NCBI RefSeq assembly: GCF_010726645.1
Contig: NZ_AP022563.1
Location: forward strand, 4,650,001-4,714,000
DNA length: 64,000 nucleotides
Origin: Mycolicibacterium duvalii
Lineage (GTDB): Bacteria > Actinomycetota > Actinomycetes > Mycobacteriales > Mycobacteriaceae
Direction: 5' to 3'
Below, in pieces: positions 24,112-33,800 of the stretch. Within the stretch, counting starts at the first letter, position 1. Each line of letters begins with the position of its first letter. The notes beneath the pieces are model-generated. The model was not told the origin of the DNA and did no database searches. It saw only the letters and a program-made list of their open reading frames with translations. Both the position numbers and the translations under genes were made by a program.

Positions 24112-24540
24112 CTACGGAGCGGGGATCGATGCGCAGCCCACGCCGGGGATGCAGCCCGAGGCGCCGCCGGGTCCGGCCGAGCCACCAATGCCGCCGGGGC
24201 TCAGGCTGCCGCTCGCGCCGCCCGGCCCTGCCGTGCCGGCGGGGCCGCCGGGAATGGCGCCGGTGGCACCGTCGGGGCCGGCCGCGCCGCCGGGTCCACC
24301 GGGGATGACGCCGCTGGCGCCACCGGGCCCGGCCTCGCCCGCCGGGCCGCCGGGGACCGCACCCGCTGCGCCGCCGGGTCCGGCGGTGCCGTTGACGGCA
24401 CACGGGGTGCCGTCCGGGTTGAAGCACGGCGGCGGCGCCGGTTGCGCGAAGGTCATCGGGGCGGTAGCGATCGCAGTTGCCGCAGCGCCCGCAAAGACCA
24501 GGGATCCAAGGGTTCCGAGTTTCGATGTCTTGTTTCGCAT
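24112..24540 (-). CDS. Exported collagen-like Gly-rich repeat protein (142 aa)
   Basis: Residues 1-32 are a Sec signal peptide (hydrophobic core ending TFAQ). After a short PPPCFNPDGTPC segment come four and a half 17-residue repeats of the type G-x-A-G-P-G-G-A-x-G-x-I-P-G-G-P-x (residues 51-133), then a tail GCIPGVGCASIPAP. Four cysteines bracket the repeat tract. The Gly-Pro composition is reminiscent of collagen-like and PGRS sequences, but it is neither a PE protein nor a strict GXY triplet. Function unknown, probably a cell-surface or secreted structural protein. A SigF-like box lies just upstream. Confidence 0.8.
   Translation of the reverse strand: MRNKTSKLGTLGSLVFAGAAATAIATAPMTFAQPAPPPCFNPDGTPCAVNGTAGPGGAAGAVPGGPAGEAGPGGASGVIPGGPGGAAGPDGATGAIPGGPAGTAGPGGASGSLSPGGIGGSAGPGGASGCIPGVGCASIPAP
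24142..24390 (-). repeat. Tandem 51-bp (17-residue) coding repeats
   Basis: Four diverged full units and one partial unit within the collagen-like gene. The unit is readily seen in protein (e.g. GEAGPGGASGVIPGGPG) and less exact in DNA, indicating old duplication with selection on Gly/Pro positions. Confidence 0.75.
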
Positions 24541-24551
24541 GACAGTTAGAT

Positions 24552-24575
24552 TGCCCGTCGGTCACGGCTCGAAAC
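24552..24575 (-). promoter_or_regulatory. SigF-like box for the collagen-like gene (GTTT-N15-GGGCA)
   Basis: Minus-strand GTTT (24575-24572), 15 nt, GGGCA (24556-24552); one mismatch in the -10. The start site would fall about 5 nt before ATG 24540. Confidence 0.35.
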
Positions 24576-24673
24576 CTGTTTACTTGGTGCCCCTAACCAT
24601 TCCTCGGCCGCTGCGGCACCCGCTGTCAGCCGCCCTCGGCGCAGCGGGGTGGCCGAACTGGCATCCTGGCTCA

Positions 24674-25315
24674 ATGGGTTTGGTGTTCCGGCTGCTCGAG
24701 TTGTTGCTGCTGCTGGTGCCCCTGGCAGGCGTGGGCTATGCGACGTGGCGGGGCATCGCGGCGGTGCGCGGGCAGCGGCCCGCGGCGGTGGAACCGGGAC
24801 CGGCGACCGATCCGACTGCGGCGCAGCGCAGGGCGGTGACGCGCGCCGTCGAGGAACACGACCGCACCGACACCCGTTGGCTGGACTACGAACTGGACGT
24901 CGGCAAGTTACTGGAGTATCCGCTGATGACCGACATGCGGGATCCGCGCACCGAGCGGTTCCACCGGGCCAAGCTGCGGGCCGACTTTCACCGGCCCGCT
25001 GACGTCGAGGATCTGGTCGCCGACCGGGCGGCGATGCAGGAGTACCTGGACGCGGTCGGCGAGTACGCGACCGCTTTCGACATCGCCGAGGCCGAAGCGA
25101 TTCGCCGGCGCCACGGCGGGTACTCCGCGGAGGAGCAGCAGCGGTTGGGCCGTGCCCAACGCCTGCTGCGTGTCGCCGCCGACGAGGCCGCCACTCCGCA
25201 GGAGCGGGAGCGGGCCTACCGGCTGGCGCGCCGCGAACTCGACGGCCTGCTGGTGCTTCCGCCCCGGGCCCGCGCGGTTTTGGAGCGCAACATCGCCGGC
25301 GAACTCGGCGACTGA
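24674..25315 (+). CDS. Membrane-anchored hypothetical protein (213 aa)
   Basis: ATG 24674. Residues 3-24 (VFRLLELLLLLVPLAGVGYATW) are one N-terminal membrane anchor, followed by a Pro/Ala linker and a cytoplasmic helical domain rich in charged residues (RRAVTRAVEEHDRTDTRWLDYELDVGKLLEYP). The segment PLMTDMRDPRTERFHRAK and the EYATAFDIAEAEA helix look like conserved mycobacterial membrane-protein features, but I do not recognise a named domain. Convergent with the WS/DGAT gene. Confidence 0.75.
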   Translation: MGLVFRLLELLLLLVPLAGVGYATWRGIAAVRGQRPAAVEPGPATDPTAAQRRAVTRAVEEHDRTDTRWLDYELDVGKLLEYPLMTDMRDPRTERFHRAKLRADFHRPADVEDLVADRAAMQEYLDAVGEYATAFDIAEAEAIRRRHGGYSAEEQQRLGRAQRLLRVAADEAATPQERERAYRLARRELDGLLVLPPRARAVLERNIAGELGD

Positions 25316-25327
25316 TCTCCAGGCGCG

Positions 25328-26761
25328 CTACCGCTGCGTCGCGTCCTCGAGCGCTTGGAGAGCCTCCCCGGTGTAGACGGCCAACCGCTGCAGGTGCGGC
25401 AGCCGATCGCGGCAGCCGACGAAGCCGACGTTGATGGTTTCGGCGTAGCTCTGCAGGGTGATGTTCAGGGCCATGCCGTGGATCGGGATGGACACCGGGA
25501 ACGTCGCCTCGAGCCGGGAACCGTTGAAGTACAACGGTTCCCGAGGTCCGGGCACATTCGACACGCACAGGTTGAACGTGTAGGGCCAGGGCGGCTCGAT
25601 GCCGGTCAGCGCGCCTGCGATCTGGCTGCCGGCCGGGGCCAGCAGCGCGGCACTGTAGGCGATGATCGCCGCCGGTGACATCTTCTGCAGTTCGGCCTTC
25701 GCGGCGTGCGTGGCGGCGGTGACGGCCTGGAGGCGCTGCACCGGATCGGCGATGTCGGTGCCCATCGGCGCCAGGATCGCCCCCACGGCGTTGCCGCCGC
25801 CCTCGTCACCGTTGGGTCGGACGTTGACCGGCAGGAACGCGACCAGCGAACGGTCGGGCAGCTTGTCCACCTCGGCGAGGAAGGTGCGCAGGCCCCCGCC
25901 CATGATGGCCAGCGCCACGTCGTTGATGGTGGCGCCGTGCGCAGAGCTGAGCTTCTTGAGCCGGTCGAAGTCGTATTGCTGGGTGGCGAAGCGGCGGTTG
26001 CGGCTGATCCGGGCGTTGAGGATGCTGTGCGGCGCCGACGCCGACCCGGCGATGTGCCGGTAGTCGCCGTCGCGCCGGATCTGGGTGTTCACCAGCGCGG
26101 AGGTCAGCCCCGCGGCGGCGTTGAGGCCGCCGGCCACGGTGGACCCGACCCCGGTCAGCGCGCGCACAGCCGACGTCAGCGGGTTCGACGCGCCGGCCGG
26201 TGCAGGCTCGGGCGCCTCCCGCGCCGAGCGCGGCGGGGCCGGGATGTTGAAGAAGAAGCGGGTGTCGCGGGCATCCGGGTCGCGCGACAGGCTGCGCGCC
26301 AGCATGCGCATGGCGCTGTACCCGTCGACGAGTGCGTGGTGCACCTTCGCGTACAACGCGAAGCGCCCGCCCTCCAGACCCTCGATGACGTGCAGCTCCC
26401 ACGGCGGGCGGGTCAGGTCGAGGTGGTTGCTGTGCAGCCGGGACACCAGCACGCCCAGCTCGCGCTGATCGCCTGGGCTGGCCAGCGCGGAGCGCCGCAC
26501 GTGATAGTCGAAGTCGAAGTTGTCGTCGGTGACCCAGCTGTGCAGCGGACTGAACTGCAGCCGCGGATGGGCCAGCTTCAGATTCCACGGGGCGACCACC
26601 TCCTGCGTGCGCGCCTCGTCGATCATCGTGCGCAGGAAGTCGGCGGGCGCGTCGGGCGGCGGGGTGAACGGCAGTAGCCCCGCCACATGCATTTTCGAGC
26701 TCGGTGTCTCGCCGTAGATGAAGAGAAGGTCTTCCAACCCGAGCCGTTTGGTGGTCACCAC
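25328..26761 (-). CDS. WS/DGAT-family acyltransferase (triacylglycerol synthase type)
   Basis: 477 residues. The catalytic motif HHxxxDG is intact (H141-H142-A-L-V-D146-G), and a second family block NVRPNGDEGGGNAVGAIL is present in the C-terminal half. Enzymes of this type esterify diacylglycerol or fatty alcohols with acyl-CoA, producing storage lipids; mycobacteria carry many paralogues. N-terminal half has the usual PLHSWVTDDNFDFDYHV segment. Starts at GTG 26761 or the adjacent GTG 26758. Stands 20 bp downstream of selO on the same strand, with which it may be co-transcribed. Confidence 0.92.
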   Translation of the reverse strand: MVTTKRLGLEDLLFIYGETPSSKMHVAGLLPFTPPPDAPADFLRTMIDEARTQEVVAPWNLKLAHPRLQFSPLHSWVTDDNFDFDYHVRRSALASPGDQRELGVLVSRLHSNHLDLTRPPWELHVIEGLEGGRFALYAKVHHALVDGYSAMRMLARSLSRDPDARDTRFFFNIPAPPRSAREAPEPAPAGASNPLTSAVRALTGVGSTVAGGLNAAAGLTSALVNTQIRRDGDYRHIAGSASAPHSILNARISRNRRFATQQYDFDRLKKLSSAHGATINDVALAIMGGGLRTFLAEVDKLPDRSLVAFLPVNVRPNGDEGGGNAVGAILAPMGTDIADPVQRLQAVTAATHAAKAELQKMSPAAIIAYSAALLAPAGSQIAGALTGIEPPWPYTFNLCVSNVPGPREPLYFNGSRLEATFPVSIPIHGMALNITLQSYAETINVGFVGCRDRLPHLQRLAVYTGEALQALEDATQR

Positions 26762-26781
26762 GTCACGTTACGCCGGGACGA

Positions 26782-28239
26782 TCAGGTTCCACAGAATGTC
26801 CGGAAACCTGTCGTGAACTCCTTGTCGCCCGGTTCGGTGTAGCGCTCGAGTCCCGGGCGTTCGACGTACGGGGCCTGCACCACCGACAGCAAGCGGTCGA
26901 ACGGCGCGAGGTCACCCTCGGCGGCGGCCGTCAACGCTTCCTCGACCAGATGGTTGCGGGGGATGTAGACCGGGTTGACTCGATCCATCGCCTCGGCGTC
27001 GGGTCCCAGCGCGCGCCAGCGTTGTGTCCACTCGTCGAACCGCGCGAGGTCGACGAACTCGCCGCGCACCGGCTCGGCGTCCCCGCGCGCCGCGGTGGCC
27101 AACCGCCGATAGAACGAGGTGTGGTCGATGTGGCTCTGCTGCATCTGCTCGAGCAGGTCGGTGATCAACGGTTCGACGGTGGGGACGGCGGCGTCCGGTA
27201 CCCCGAGTTTGGCCCGCATCCCCGCCGACCACTGTGTCTCGTAGTGCATCTGGAAGGCCCCGAGGTGGGCTTCGGCCAGCCGGATGGCTTCATCGGTGTC
27301 CTCGCCGAGCAGCGGCAGCAGTGTCTCGGCGAAGCGGGCCAGGTTCCACAGCGCCACCGACGGCTGATTGCCGTAGGCGTAGCGGCCCCAGCTGTCGATC
27401 GAACTGAAGACGGTGGCCGGGTCGAACGCCTCCATGAACGCGCACGGGCCGTAGTCGATGGTCTGCCCGGAGATCGTCATGTTGTCGGTGTTCATCACTC
27501 CGTGGACGAAGCCGACCAGCATCCACTGCGCGACCAGCCGGGCCTGGACGGCGATGACGGCGTCCAGCAGGGCCAGGTACGGGTTCTGCGCGTCGGCCGC
27601 AGCCGGGTGGTGCCGGGCGATGGCGTGGTCGGCGAGCCGGCGCAGCACCGCCGGGTCACCGGTGGACTGGGCCACCAGCGCGGCGTACTGGAAACTACCG
27701 ACCCGCAGATGGCTGTCGGCCACGCGCGCCAGCACCGCCCCGGGCTGGATCGTCTCGCGGTAGACCGGGCGGCCGGTGGCCACGACCGCCAGCGCGCGTG
27801 CGGTCGGAATGCCCAGGGCGTGCATGGCCTCGCTGATCAGGTACTCGCGCAGCATCGGTCCGACGGCGGCCAGCCCGTCGCCGCCCCGCGCGAACGGGGT
27901 CCGCCCCGAGCCCTTCAGGTGGAGGTCGCGCATTCGGCCGTCAGCGTCGACGACCTCGCCGAGCAGCAACGCGCGGCCGTCCCCGAGCCGGGGCGCGAAC
28001 CCGCCGAACTGGTGACCTGCATAGGCCTGGGCGACCGGGGTGGCTTGCGCTGGAAGCGTCGCGCCGACCAGCAGCCCGATGCCGTCGGGACTGCGCAGCC
28101 AGTCGGGGTCGAGGCCCAGCTCGGCGGCGAGCGTTTCGTTGAGCACCAGCAGTGTCGGCTCGGGGGCCTCCTCGGCCTTCCAGCCCACCGCCAGCTCGGG
28201 CAGTTCACCGGCGAACCGGCTGTGGAGTGCGAGGGTCAC
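26782..28239 (-). CDS. selO: Protein adenylyltransferase SelO (YdiU/UPF0061)
   Basis: 485 residues, the full length of the SelO pseudokinase family. Recognised blocks: YAGHQFGGFAPRLGDGRA near residues 73-90, LKGSGRTPFARGGDG with the nucleotide-binding loop, and VHGVMNTDNMTISGQTIDYGP containing the catalytic Asn/Asp pair. SelO binds ATP in flipped orientation and AMPylates redox proteins. The C-terminal end FRTFCGT keeps the Cys that in some homologues is selenocysteine. GTG 28239 is preceded 7 nt upstream by TAGGCT, so the transcript is nearly leaderless. Confidence 0.93.
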   Translation of the reverse strand: MTLALHSRFAGELPELAVGWKAEEAPEPTLLVLNETLAAELGLDPDWLRSPDGIGLLVGATLPAQATPVAQAYAGHQFGGFAPRLGDGRALLLGEVVDADGRMRDLHLKGSGRTPFARGGDGLAAVGPMLREYLISEAMHALGIPTARALAVVATGRPVYRETIQPGAVLARVADSHLRVGSFQYAALVAQSTGDPAVLRRLADHAIARHHPAAADAQNPYLALLDAVIAVQARLVAQWMLVGFVHGVMNTDNMTISGQTIDYGPCAFMEAFDPATVFSSIDSWGRYAYGNQPSVALWNLARFAETLLPLLGEDTDEAIRLAEAHLGAFQMHYETQWSAGMRAKLGVPDAAVPTVEPLITDLLEQMQQSHIDHTSFYRRLATAARGDAEPVRGEFVDLARFDEWTQRWRALGPDAEAMDRVNPVYIPRNHLVEEALTAAAEGDLAPFDRLLSVVQAPYVERPGLERYTEPGDKEFTTGFRTFCGT

Positions 28240-28246
28240 CCCATCC

Positions 28247-28252
28247 AGCCTA
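28247..28252 (-). promoter_or_regulatory. selO: SigA -10 (TAGGCT) for selO
   Basis: Minus-strand TAGGCT (28252-28247), 7 nt before the GTG start, within the stop region of the upstream lipoprotein gene. It suggests selO has its own near-leaderless promoter besides any read-through. Confidence 0.4.
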
Positions 28253-29398
28253 CGGAGCCGGCGGGATCACCGCGATGCCGTCGACGTCCTCTCTCACCGG
28301 GAACCGCCGGCCCCCGTCCTCGTAGACCAGGGTGCCCGCGGGCGCGGCGTAATCGTCGGTGTTCGGCAGCAGTAGTGCGCGCTTGCCCGGCTCCAGCTCG
28401 GCGGTCTGCAACGCCGAGGTGGGCGGGGAGAGCTGCGCGATGGTCGAATCGACCACCTGCCACACCAATGGAGGTGCGCTCGGCGGGGCGCCGCAATGCC
28501 ACGTCGACAGGCTCAACTCCGGCAGGCCCTCGGTCGGCCACCACAGTCTGGTGACGCGCGATCCGGCGGCGGGATCCGCGCCGGCCACCTCGAACGTCTC
28601 CTGGGTGCCGTCGGCTTTGGACTGCACCACCGCCGCGGTGCCGCAGGCGCCGTCGACGGCGCGATAGAGCGCGTAGGCCAGCTCCGCCCCGTCGGGGCTG
28701 AGCCGGGCCACGGTCACCGGGCTGTTGGCGTCGGCTTGCCCGAGCGGGGCGGGCGGACCGGGACCGCGGACCGCGTAGAGGGTGTCCGGGCCGCCGAACG
28801 GTGACGGGGGCGCCTCGACACGTGCCAGCACGGCGGTGCCGCCACGTGCGACGACCAGCCGGGGCGCGCCGGGCGGAACCCCGGCCGCCGGTGGGAGGGC
28901 GACTGTCTGCGCGACCTGGGGGGCCGCGTCCGGGTCCGACAGGTCCAGGCGCATCAACCGGTCGGGCTGCTCCCACCACACCACGGCACTGTCCCCGCTG
29001 GTGCCCAGGGTGGGGCCGACGGTGACCGGCCGGATGCTGCCGCGCCGCGTCACCACGTCCAGGGTGGCCAGTCGGTTGTCCTCGGTGCGCGCGAACACGA
29101 AGCGGCGGTCCTCGGTGGTGATCAGGTCGTTCGACGTCGGAAAGGTGCCCTTCACTGTCGCGACGACTCGGGTGCCGTCGACCAGTCCGATCTCGTCGGC
29201 CGCGCGGTAGGCCAGCAGCGGGCCGGTGGGCTGCGTCGTCGTGGTGGTCGGGTCGAACGGTGAGCTCGGTTCGGTGCCAGGCGTCGGGTCGGGCGCCGGC
29301 TCGACGCCGGTGCAGGCGGCGACCAGGGCCGCGACGACCGCCAGCGTCAGCAGCAGCAGCGACCGCGACCGCGTCAGGAAAGTGGCGTGTGTAGTCAT
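28250..29398 (-). CDS. Putative lipoprotein with beta-propeller-like domain
   Basis: 382 residues from ATG 29398. Signal with lipobox LVAAC (Cys ~29), then a Pro/Thr linker (PDPTPGTEPSSPFDPTTTTT). The rest is beta-rich with repeated segments such as LLAYRAADEIGLVDGTRVVATV, RRFVFARTEDNRLATLDV and VTVARLSPDGAELAYALY, resembling WD40/TolB-like blades. Probably an extracytoplasmic surface protein; no enzyme motif seen. Same strand as selO with 10 bp between. Confidence 0.75.
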   Translation of the reverse strand: MTTHATFLTRSRSLLLLTLAVVAALVAACTGVEPAPDPTPGTEPSSPFDPTTTTTQPTGPLLAYRAADEIGLVDGTRVVATVKGTFPTSNDLITTEDRRFVFARTEDNRLATLDVVTRRGSIRPVTVGPTLGTSGDSAVVWWEQPDRLMRLDLSDPDAAPQVAQTVALPPAAGVPPGAPRLVVARGGTAVLARVEAPPSPFGGPDTLYAVRGPGPPAPLGQADANSPVTVARLSPDGAELAYALYRAVDGACGTAAVVQSKADGTQETFEVAGADPAAGSRVTRLWWPTEGLPELSLSTWHCGAPPSAPPLVWQVVDSTIAQLSPPTSALQTAELEPGKRALLLPNTDDYAAPAGTLVYEDGGRRFPVREDVDGIAVIPPAP

Positions 29399-29546
29399 GG
29401 CTGCTGTCCATGGTGCCGTGCGTGCCGGGCGCGTGAACACGGCGACTGGGTATGGTGATGCCCGCCGGGAGCGGGGGAATCTCGGGCCGACGAGCGGGTT
29501 TGGGGAGCCCGCGCCGACGTCGCATGACAGATGTGGAGCAATCGCT

Positions 29547-30440
29547 GTGAGCTTGAACACCATCGCCCTCGAGCTGGTGCCGCCCAACGTCGACGGGGCA
29601 CGGGAGCGCGCCCTGGAGGACGCGGAGAAGGTACTGCGCTGTTCGGCGGAGGCCGGGCTGGCCGGCCGGGTCCGCCACGTGATGATCCCGGGGATGATCG
29701 AGGAGGACGGCGATCGTCCGATCGAGATGAAGCCCAAGCTCGACGTGCTGGACTTCTGGGAGATCATCAAACCGCAGCTGCCCGGTATCAAGGGGTTGTG
29801 CACGCAGGTCACCGCGTTCACCGACGAAGCGGCGCTGCGCACCCGGCTGACCGCGCTGCGGGACAGCGGTTTCGAGGGCATCGCGTTCGTCGGGGTGCCG
29901 CGCACGCTCAGCGACGGCGAAGGCACCGGCGTGGCGCCGACCGATGCGCTGTCGATGTTCGACGAAGTGGTCGACAACCGCGGCGTCATCCTGATCCCCA
30001 CCCGGGAGGGCGAGCAGGGCCGGTTCAATTTCAAATGCGACCGCGGCGCCACTTACGGCATGACGCAGCTGCTCTACTCCGACGCGATCGTCGACTTCCT
30101 CACCGAGTTCGCCGCCACCACCCAACACCGCCCCGAGATCCTGCTGTCCTTCGGGTTCGTTCCGAAGGTGGAAAGCCGCGTCGGTCTGATCCACTGGCTG
30201 ATTCAGGACCCCGGCAACGAGGCGGTGGCCCGCGAGCAGGAGTTCGTCCGGACGCTGGCCGACACGGACCCCGCCAACCGCCGGGCCCTGATGCTCGAGC
30301 TGTACAAGCGGGTGGTCAACGGTGTCGGCGAACTCGGATTCCCGCTGAGTGTGCATTTCGAGGCCACCTACGGCGTCAACACCGCCGCGTTCGAGACCTT
30401 CGCAGAAATGCTCGAGTACTGGTCACCGGACCGACCGTGA
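29547..30440 (+). CDS. Non-canonical (flavin-independent type) methylenetetrahydrofolate reductase
   Basis: 297 residues from GTG 29547 (GGAG 9 nt upstream). The sequence (SLNTIALELVPPNVDG at the start, FGFVPKVESRVGLIHWLIQDPGN near residue 215) belongs to the mycobacterial family of M. tuberculosis Rv2172c, reported as an MTHFR that lacks bound flavin. It would reduce methylene-THF to methyl-THF for methionine synthesis with NADH. The TIM-barrel and C/E-rich folate site are inferred from the family, not visible as motifs. Followed by glyoxalase and hrpA genes on the same strand. Confidence 0.82.
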   Translation: MSLNTIALELVPPNVDGARERALEDAEKVLRCSAEAGLAGRVRHVMIPGMIEEDGDRPIEMKPKLDVLDFWEIIKPQLPGIKGLCTQVTAFTDEAALRTRLTALRDSGFEGIAFVGVPRTLSDGEGTGVAPTDALSMFDEVVDNRGVILIPTREGEQGRFNFKCDRGATYGMTQLLYSDAIVDFLTEFAATTQHRPEILLSFGFVPKVESRVGLIHWLIQDPGNEAVAREQEFVRTLADTDPANRRALMLELYKRVVNGVGELGFPLSVHFEATYGVNTAAFETFAEMLEYWSPDRP

Positions 30441-30456
30441 CAACCGAGGCGATGGC

Positions 30457-30846
30457 ATGACACAGGACCGTGCACCGATCGGGCGGCTGGGTGCGACCTC
30501 GATCGACTGCCCCGATCCGGCTGCGCTCGCCGACTTCTATGCGCCGCTGCTCGGGATGCGGCGCATCGTCGAACGGCCCGACGGCAGCATCGTGGCCATC
30601 AGCGACGGCAGTCAGACGCTGGCCATGCTGCGCGTCGACGACTACGTCGCGCCGACGTGGCCCGAACCCGGTCAGCTGCAGCAGATGCACCTCGACGTCT
30701 CGGTCGACGATCTCGATCACGCCGTCGCACGCGCTGAACAGCTCGGCGCCCGGCGGGCCGACCACCAGCCGCAGCCCGACCGGTGGCGGGTGATGATCGA
30801 CCCGGCCGGCCATCCGTTCTGCCTCACGACCTTCGGCGCGGATTGA
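30457..30846 (+). CDS. VOC/glyoxalase-family protein
   Basis: 129 residues forming the paired beta-alpha-beta-beta-beta modules of the VOC superfamily: IDCPDPAALADFYAPLLGM and MHLDVSVDDLDHAVARAEQLGA are the two module starts, ending with DPAGHPFCLTTFG. Possible metal ligands include H83-type His in QMHLDV and the final region, but the substrate is unknown. Lies 16 bp after the MTHFR gene, and its stop overlaps the TTG start of hrpA. Confidence 0.8.
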   Translation: MTQDRAPIGRLGATSIDCPDPAALADFYAPLLGMRRIVERPDGSIVAISDGSQTLAMLRVDDYVAPTWPEPGQLQQMHLDVSVDDLDHAVARAEQLGARRADHQPQPDRWRVMIDPAGHPFCLTTFGAD

Positions 30847-33800
30847 GCACTGCCGCCCATCGTGACCAGGTGGCGGCGCTGCGCGCACGCCTCGACGACC
30901 TGACGATCCGGGACGCGGCGCGGCTGGGCCGCCGGTTGCGCCAGCTGCGGTCTCCCACCGCTCAACAACTCGAGCGCCTGCAGCGTCAGTTCGCCGCGGC
31001 CGAGGCGCTGGTCGCCACGCGGACGGCCGCGCTGCCGGCCATCAGCTATCCGGACCTGCCGGTCAGCGAGCACCGCGACGAGATCGCCGCGGCCATCGCG
31101 GCCCACCAGGTGGTGATCGTCGCCGGTGAGACCGGCTCGGGCAAGACCACCCAGCTGCCGAAGATCTGTCTGGAACTGGGTCGCGGCATCCGCGGCACGA
31201 TCGGCCACACCCAGCCGCGCCGGCTGGCGGCCCGCTCCGTTGCCCAACGCATCGCCGACGAACTGGGCACCCCGCTCGGCGACGCAGTCGGCTACACGGT
31301 CCGGTTCACCGATCAGGCCGGTGACCGCACACTGGTCAAGTTGATGACCGACGGCATTCTGCTGGCCGACATCCAGCGCGACCGCCGCCTGTTGCGTTAC
31401 GACACCCTGATCATCGACGAAGCCCACGAGCGCAGCCTCAACATCGATTTCCTGCTCGGCTACCTGCGCGAGCTGTTGCCGCGCCGGCCCGAGCTCAAGG
31501 TCGTCATCACCTCGGCCACCATCGAACCCGAACGCTTCGCCGCCTATTTCGGGGCCGAGCACGGTCCCGCGCCGATCGTGAGCGTGTCCGGACGCACCTA
31601 CCCGGTCGAGATCCGTTACCGCCCGTTGGAAGTCGCCGTCACCGCCGACGACAATGACGATCCCGACGACCCGGACCACGAGGTGGTGCGCACCGAATTG
31701 CGCGACCAGACCGAGGCGATCGTCGACGCGGTGCGCGAACTGCAGGCCGAACCCGACGGCGACGTGCTGGTGTTCCTGTCCGGAGAGCGCGAGATCCGCG
31801 ATACCGCAGAGGCGTTGCGCGCCGCGCTGGCCGACGTCCGGCCGCCGACCGAGGTGCTACCGCTGTACGCCCGGTTGCCGACTGCCGAACAACAGAAGGT
31901 CTTTGCCCCGCACCAGAACCGACGAGTGGTGCTGGCGACCAACGTCGCCGAGACCTCGCTGACGGTGCCCGGTATCCGGTACGTCGTCGATCCGGGAACC
32001 GCGCGCATCTCCCGCTACAGCAGGCGGACCAAGGTGCAGCGGCTGCCGATCGAGCCGATCTCGCAGGCGTCGGCGGCGCAGCGCACCGGGCGGGCCGGAC
32101 GCACCGCACCGGGGGTCTGTATCCGCCTGTACTCCGAGCAGGACTTCGTGTCGCGACCGCGCTACACCGACCCGGAGATCCTGCGCACCAACCTGGCCGC
32201 GGTCATCCTGCAGATGGCCGCGCTCGGGTTCGGCGACGTCGAACGGTTCGGGTTCCTCGACCCGCCCGACGCGCGCAGCGTCCGCGACGGGGTGGCCCTG
32301 CTGCAGGAGCTCGGCGCGTTCGGCAGCACGGGTGAACTCACCGACGTCGGTCGGCGGCTGGCGCAGATCCCGGTCGATCCTCGGCTGGGCCGGATGCTGC
32401 TGCAGGCCGACACCGAGGGTTGCGTGCGAGAGGTCCTGGTGCTGGCCGCCGCGCTGTCGATTCCGGATCCGCGGGAACGTCCCGCCGAGCGCGAGGACGC
32501 CGCCCGCGCCAAACACGCCCGCTTCACCGACCCCCACTCCGACTTCGTCTCCTACCTCAACCTCTGGCGGTATCTGGGGGAGCAGCGAAAAGAACGTTCC
32601 GGCAACTCGTTTCGCCGCATGTGCCACGACGAGTTCCTGCACTATCTGCGGATCAGGGAATGGCAGGACCTGGTCGGCCAGCTGCGCGGCATCTGCCGGG
32701 ACCTGGGCATCACCGAGGGCGACGAGCCCGCCGACGCGTCCCGGGTGCATGCCGCGCTGACCGCCGGGCTGCTGTCGCACGTAGGCATGCGCGACGGTGA
32801 CGGTCGGATCTATCAGGGTGCCCGCAACGCGAAGTTCGTCCTCGCGCCGGGTTCGGCGCTGGCCAAGCGCCCGCCCCGCTGGGTGGTGGCCGCCGACCTG
32901 GTGGAGACCAGCAGGCTCTACGGGCGCACCGCGGCCCGTGTCGAGCCCCAGATGGTGGAGCGACTGGCGGGACATCTGGTGTCGCGCAGCTACAGCGAAC
33001 CGCACTGGGACGCCGAGCGTGGCGCGGTGATGGCCTTCGAACGGGTGACGCTCTACGGGTTGACGCTGGCGGCGCGCCGCCGGGTCGGATACGCCGACGT
33101 CGATCCGGAAGTCTCGCGCGAGCTGTTCATCCGCCACGCCCTGGTCGATCAGGACTGGCGCACCAGACACCACTTCTTCGCCGACAATGCCCGGCTCCGA
33201 GCCGAGCTGGCCGAGCTGGAGGAGCGGGCCCGCCGCCGCGACCTGCTGGTCACCGACGACGACATCTACGCGTTCTACGACACCCGCATCCCGGCCGAGG
33301 TGGTCTCGGCGCGCCACTTCGACGGGTGGTGGCGCACAACCCGCCGCCGAACCCCCGATCTGCTCACGCTGACCCGAAAGGACCTGCTGCGCAGCGAATC
33401 CGAGGCCGAGCAGCCCGACGCGTGGCAGGCCGGGGACACCACGCTGCCGCTGACCTACCGATTCGAGCCAGGCGCCGCCGACGACGGCGTCACTGTGCAC
33501 GTGCCGGTCGAGGTGCTGGCCCGCCTCGGTGGCGACCAATTCGCCTGGCAGGTACCGGCACTGCGCGAAGAGCTGCTGGTGGCGTTGATCAAATCGCTGC
33601 CCAAGGACCTGCGCCGCAACTTCGTGCCGGCACCGGACACCGCACGCGCGCTGTTACGCGCGATCTCTCCCGGCGATGGCCCGCTGCTGGACGCCGTACA
33701 GCGGGAACTCAAGCGGCGCAGCGGAATACTGGTGCCGGTCGACGCTTTCGACCTCGACAAGGTGCCCCCGCACCTGCGGGTCACGTTCGCGGTGGAAGGC

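Noticed and set aside
24026..25315. A 429-codon plus-strand frame running antisense through the collagen-like gene into the membrane protein gene
   Set aside because: The first two-thirds merely mirror the Gly/Pro repeats. The true gene begins at ATG 24674 with an N-terminal membrane anchor; the minus-strand reading has a signal peptide.
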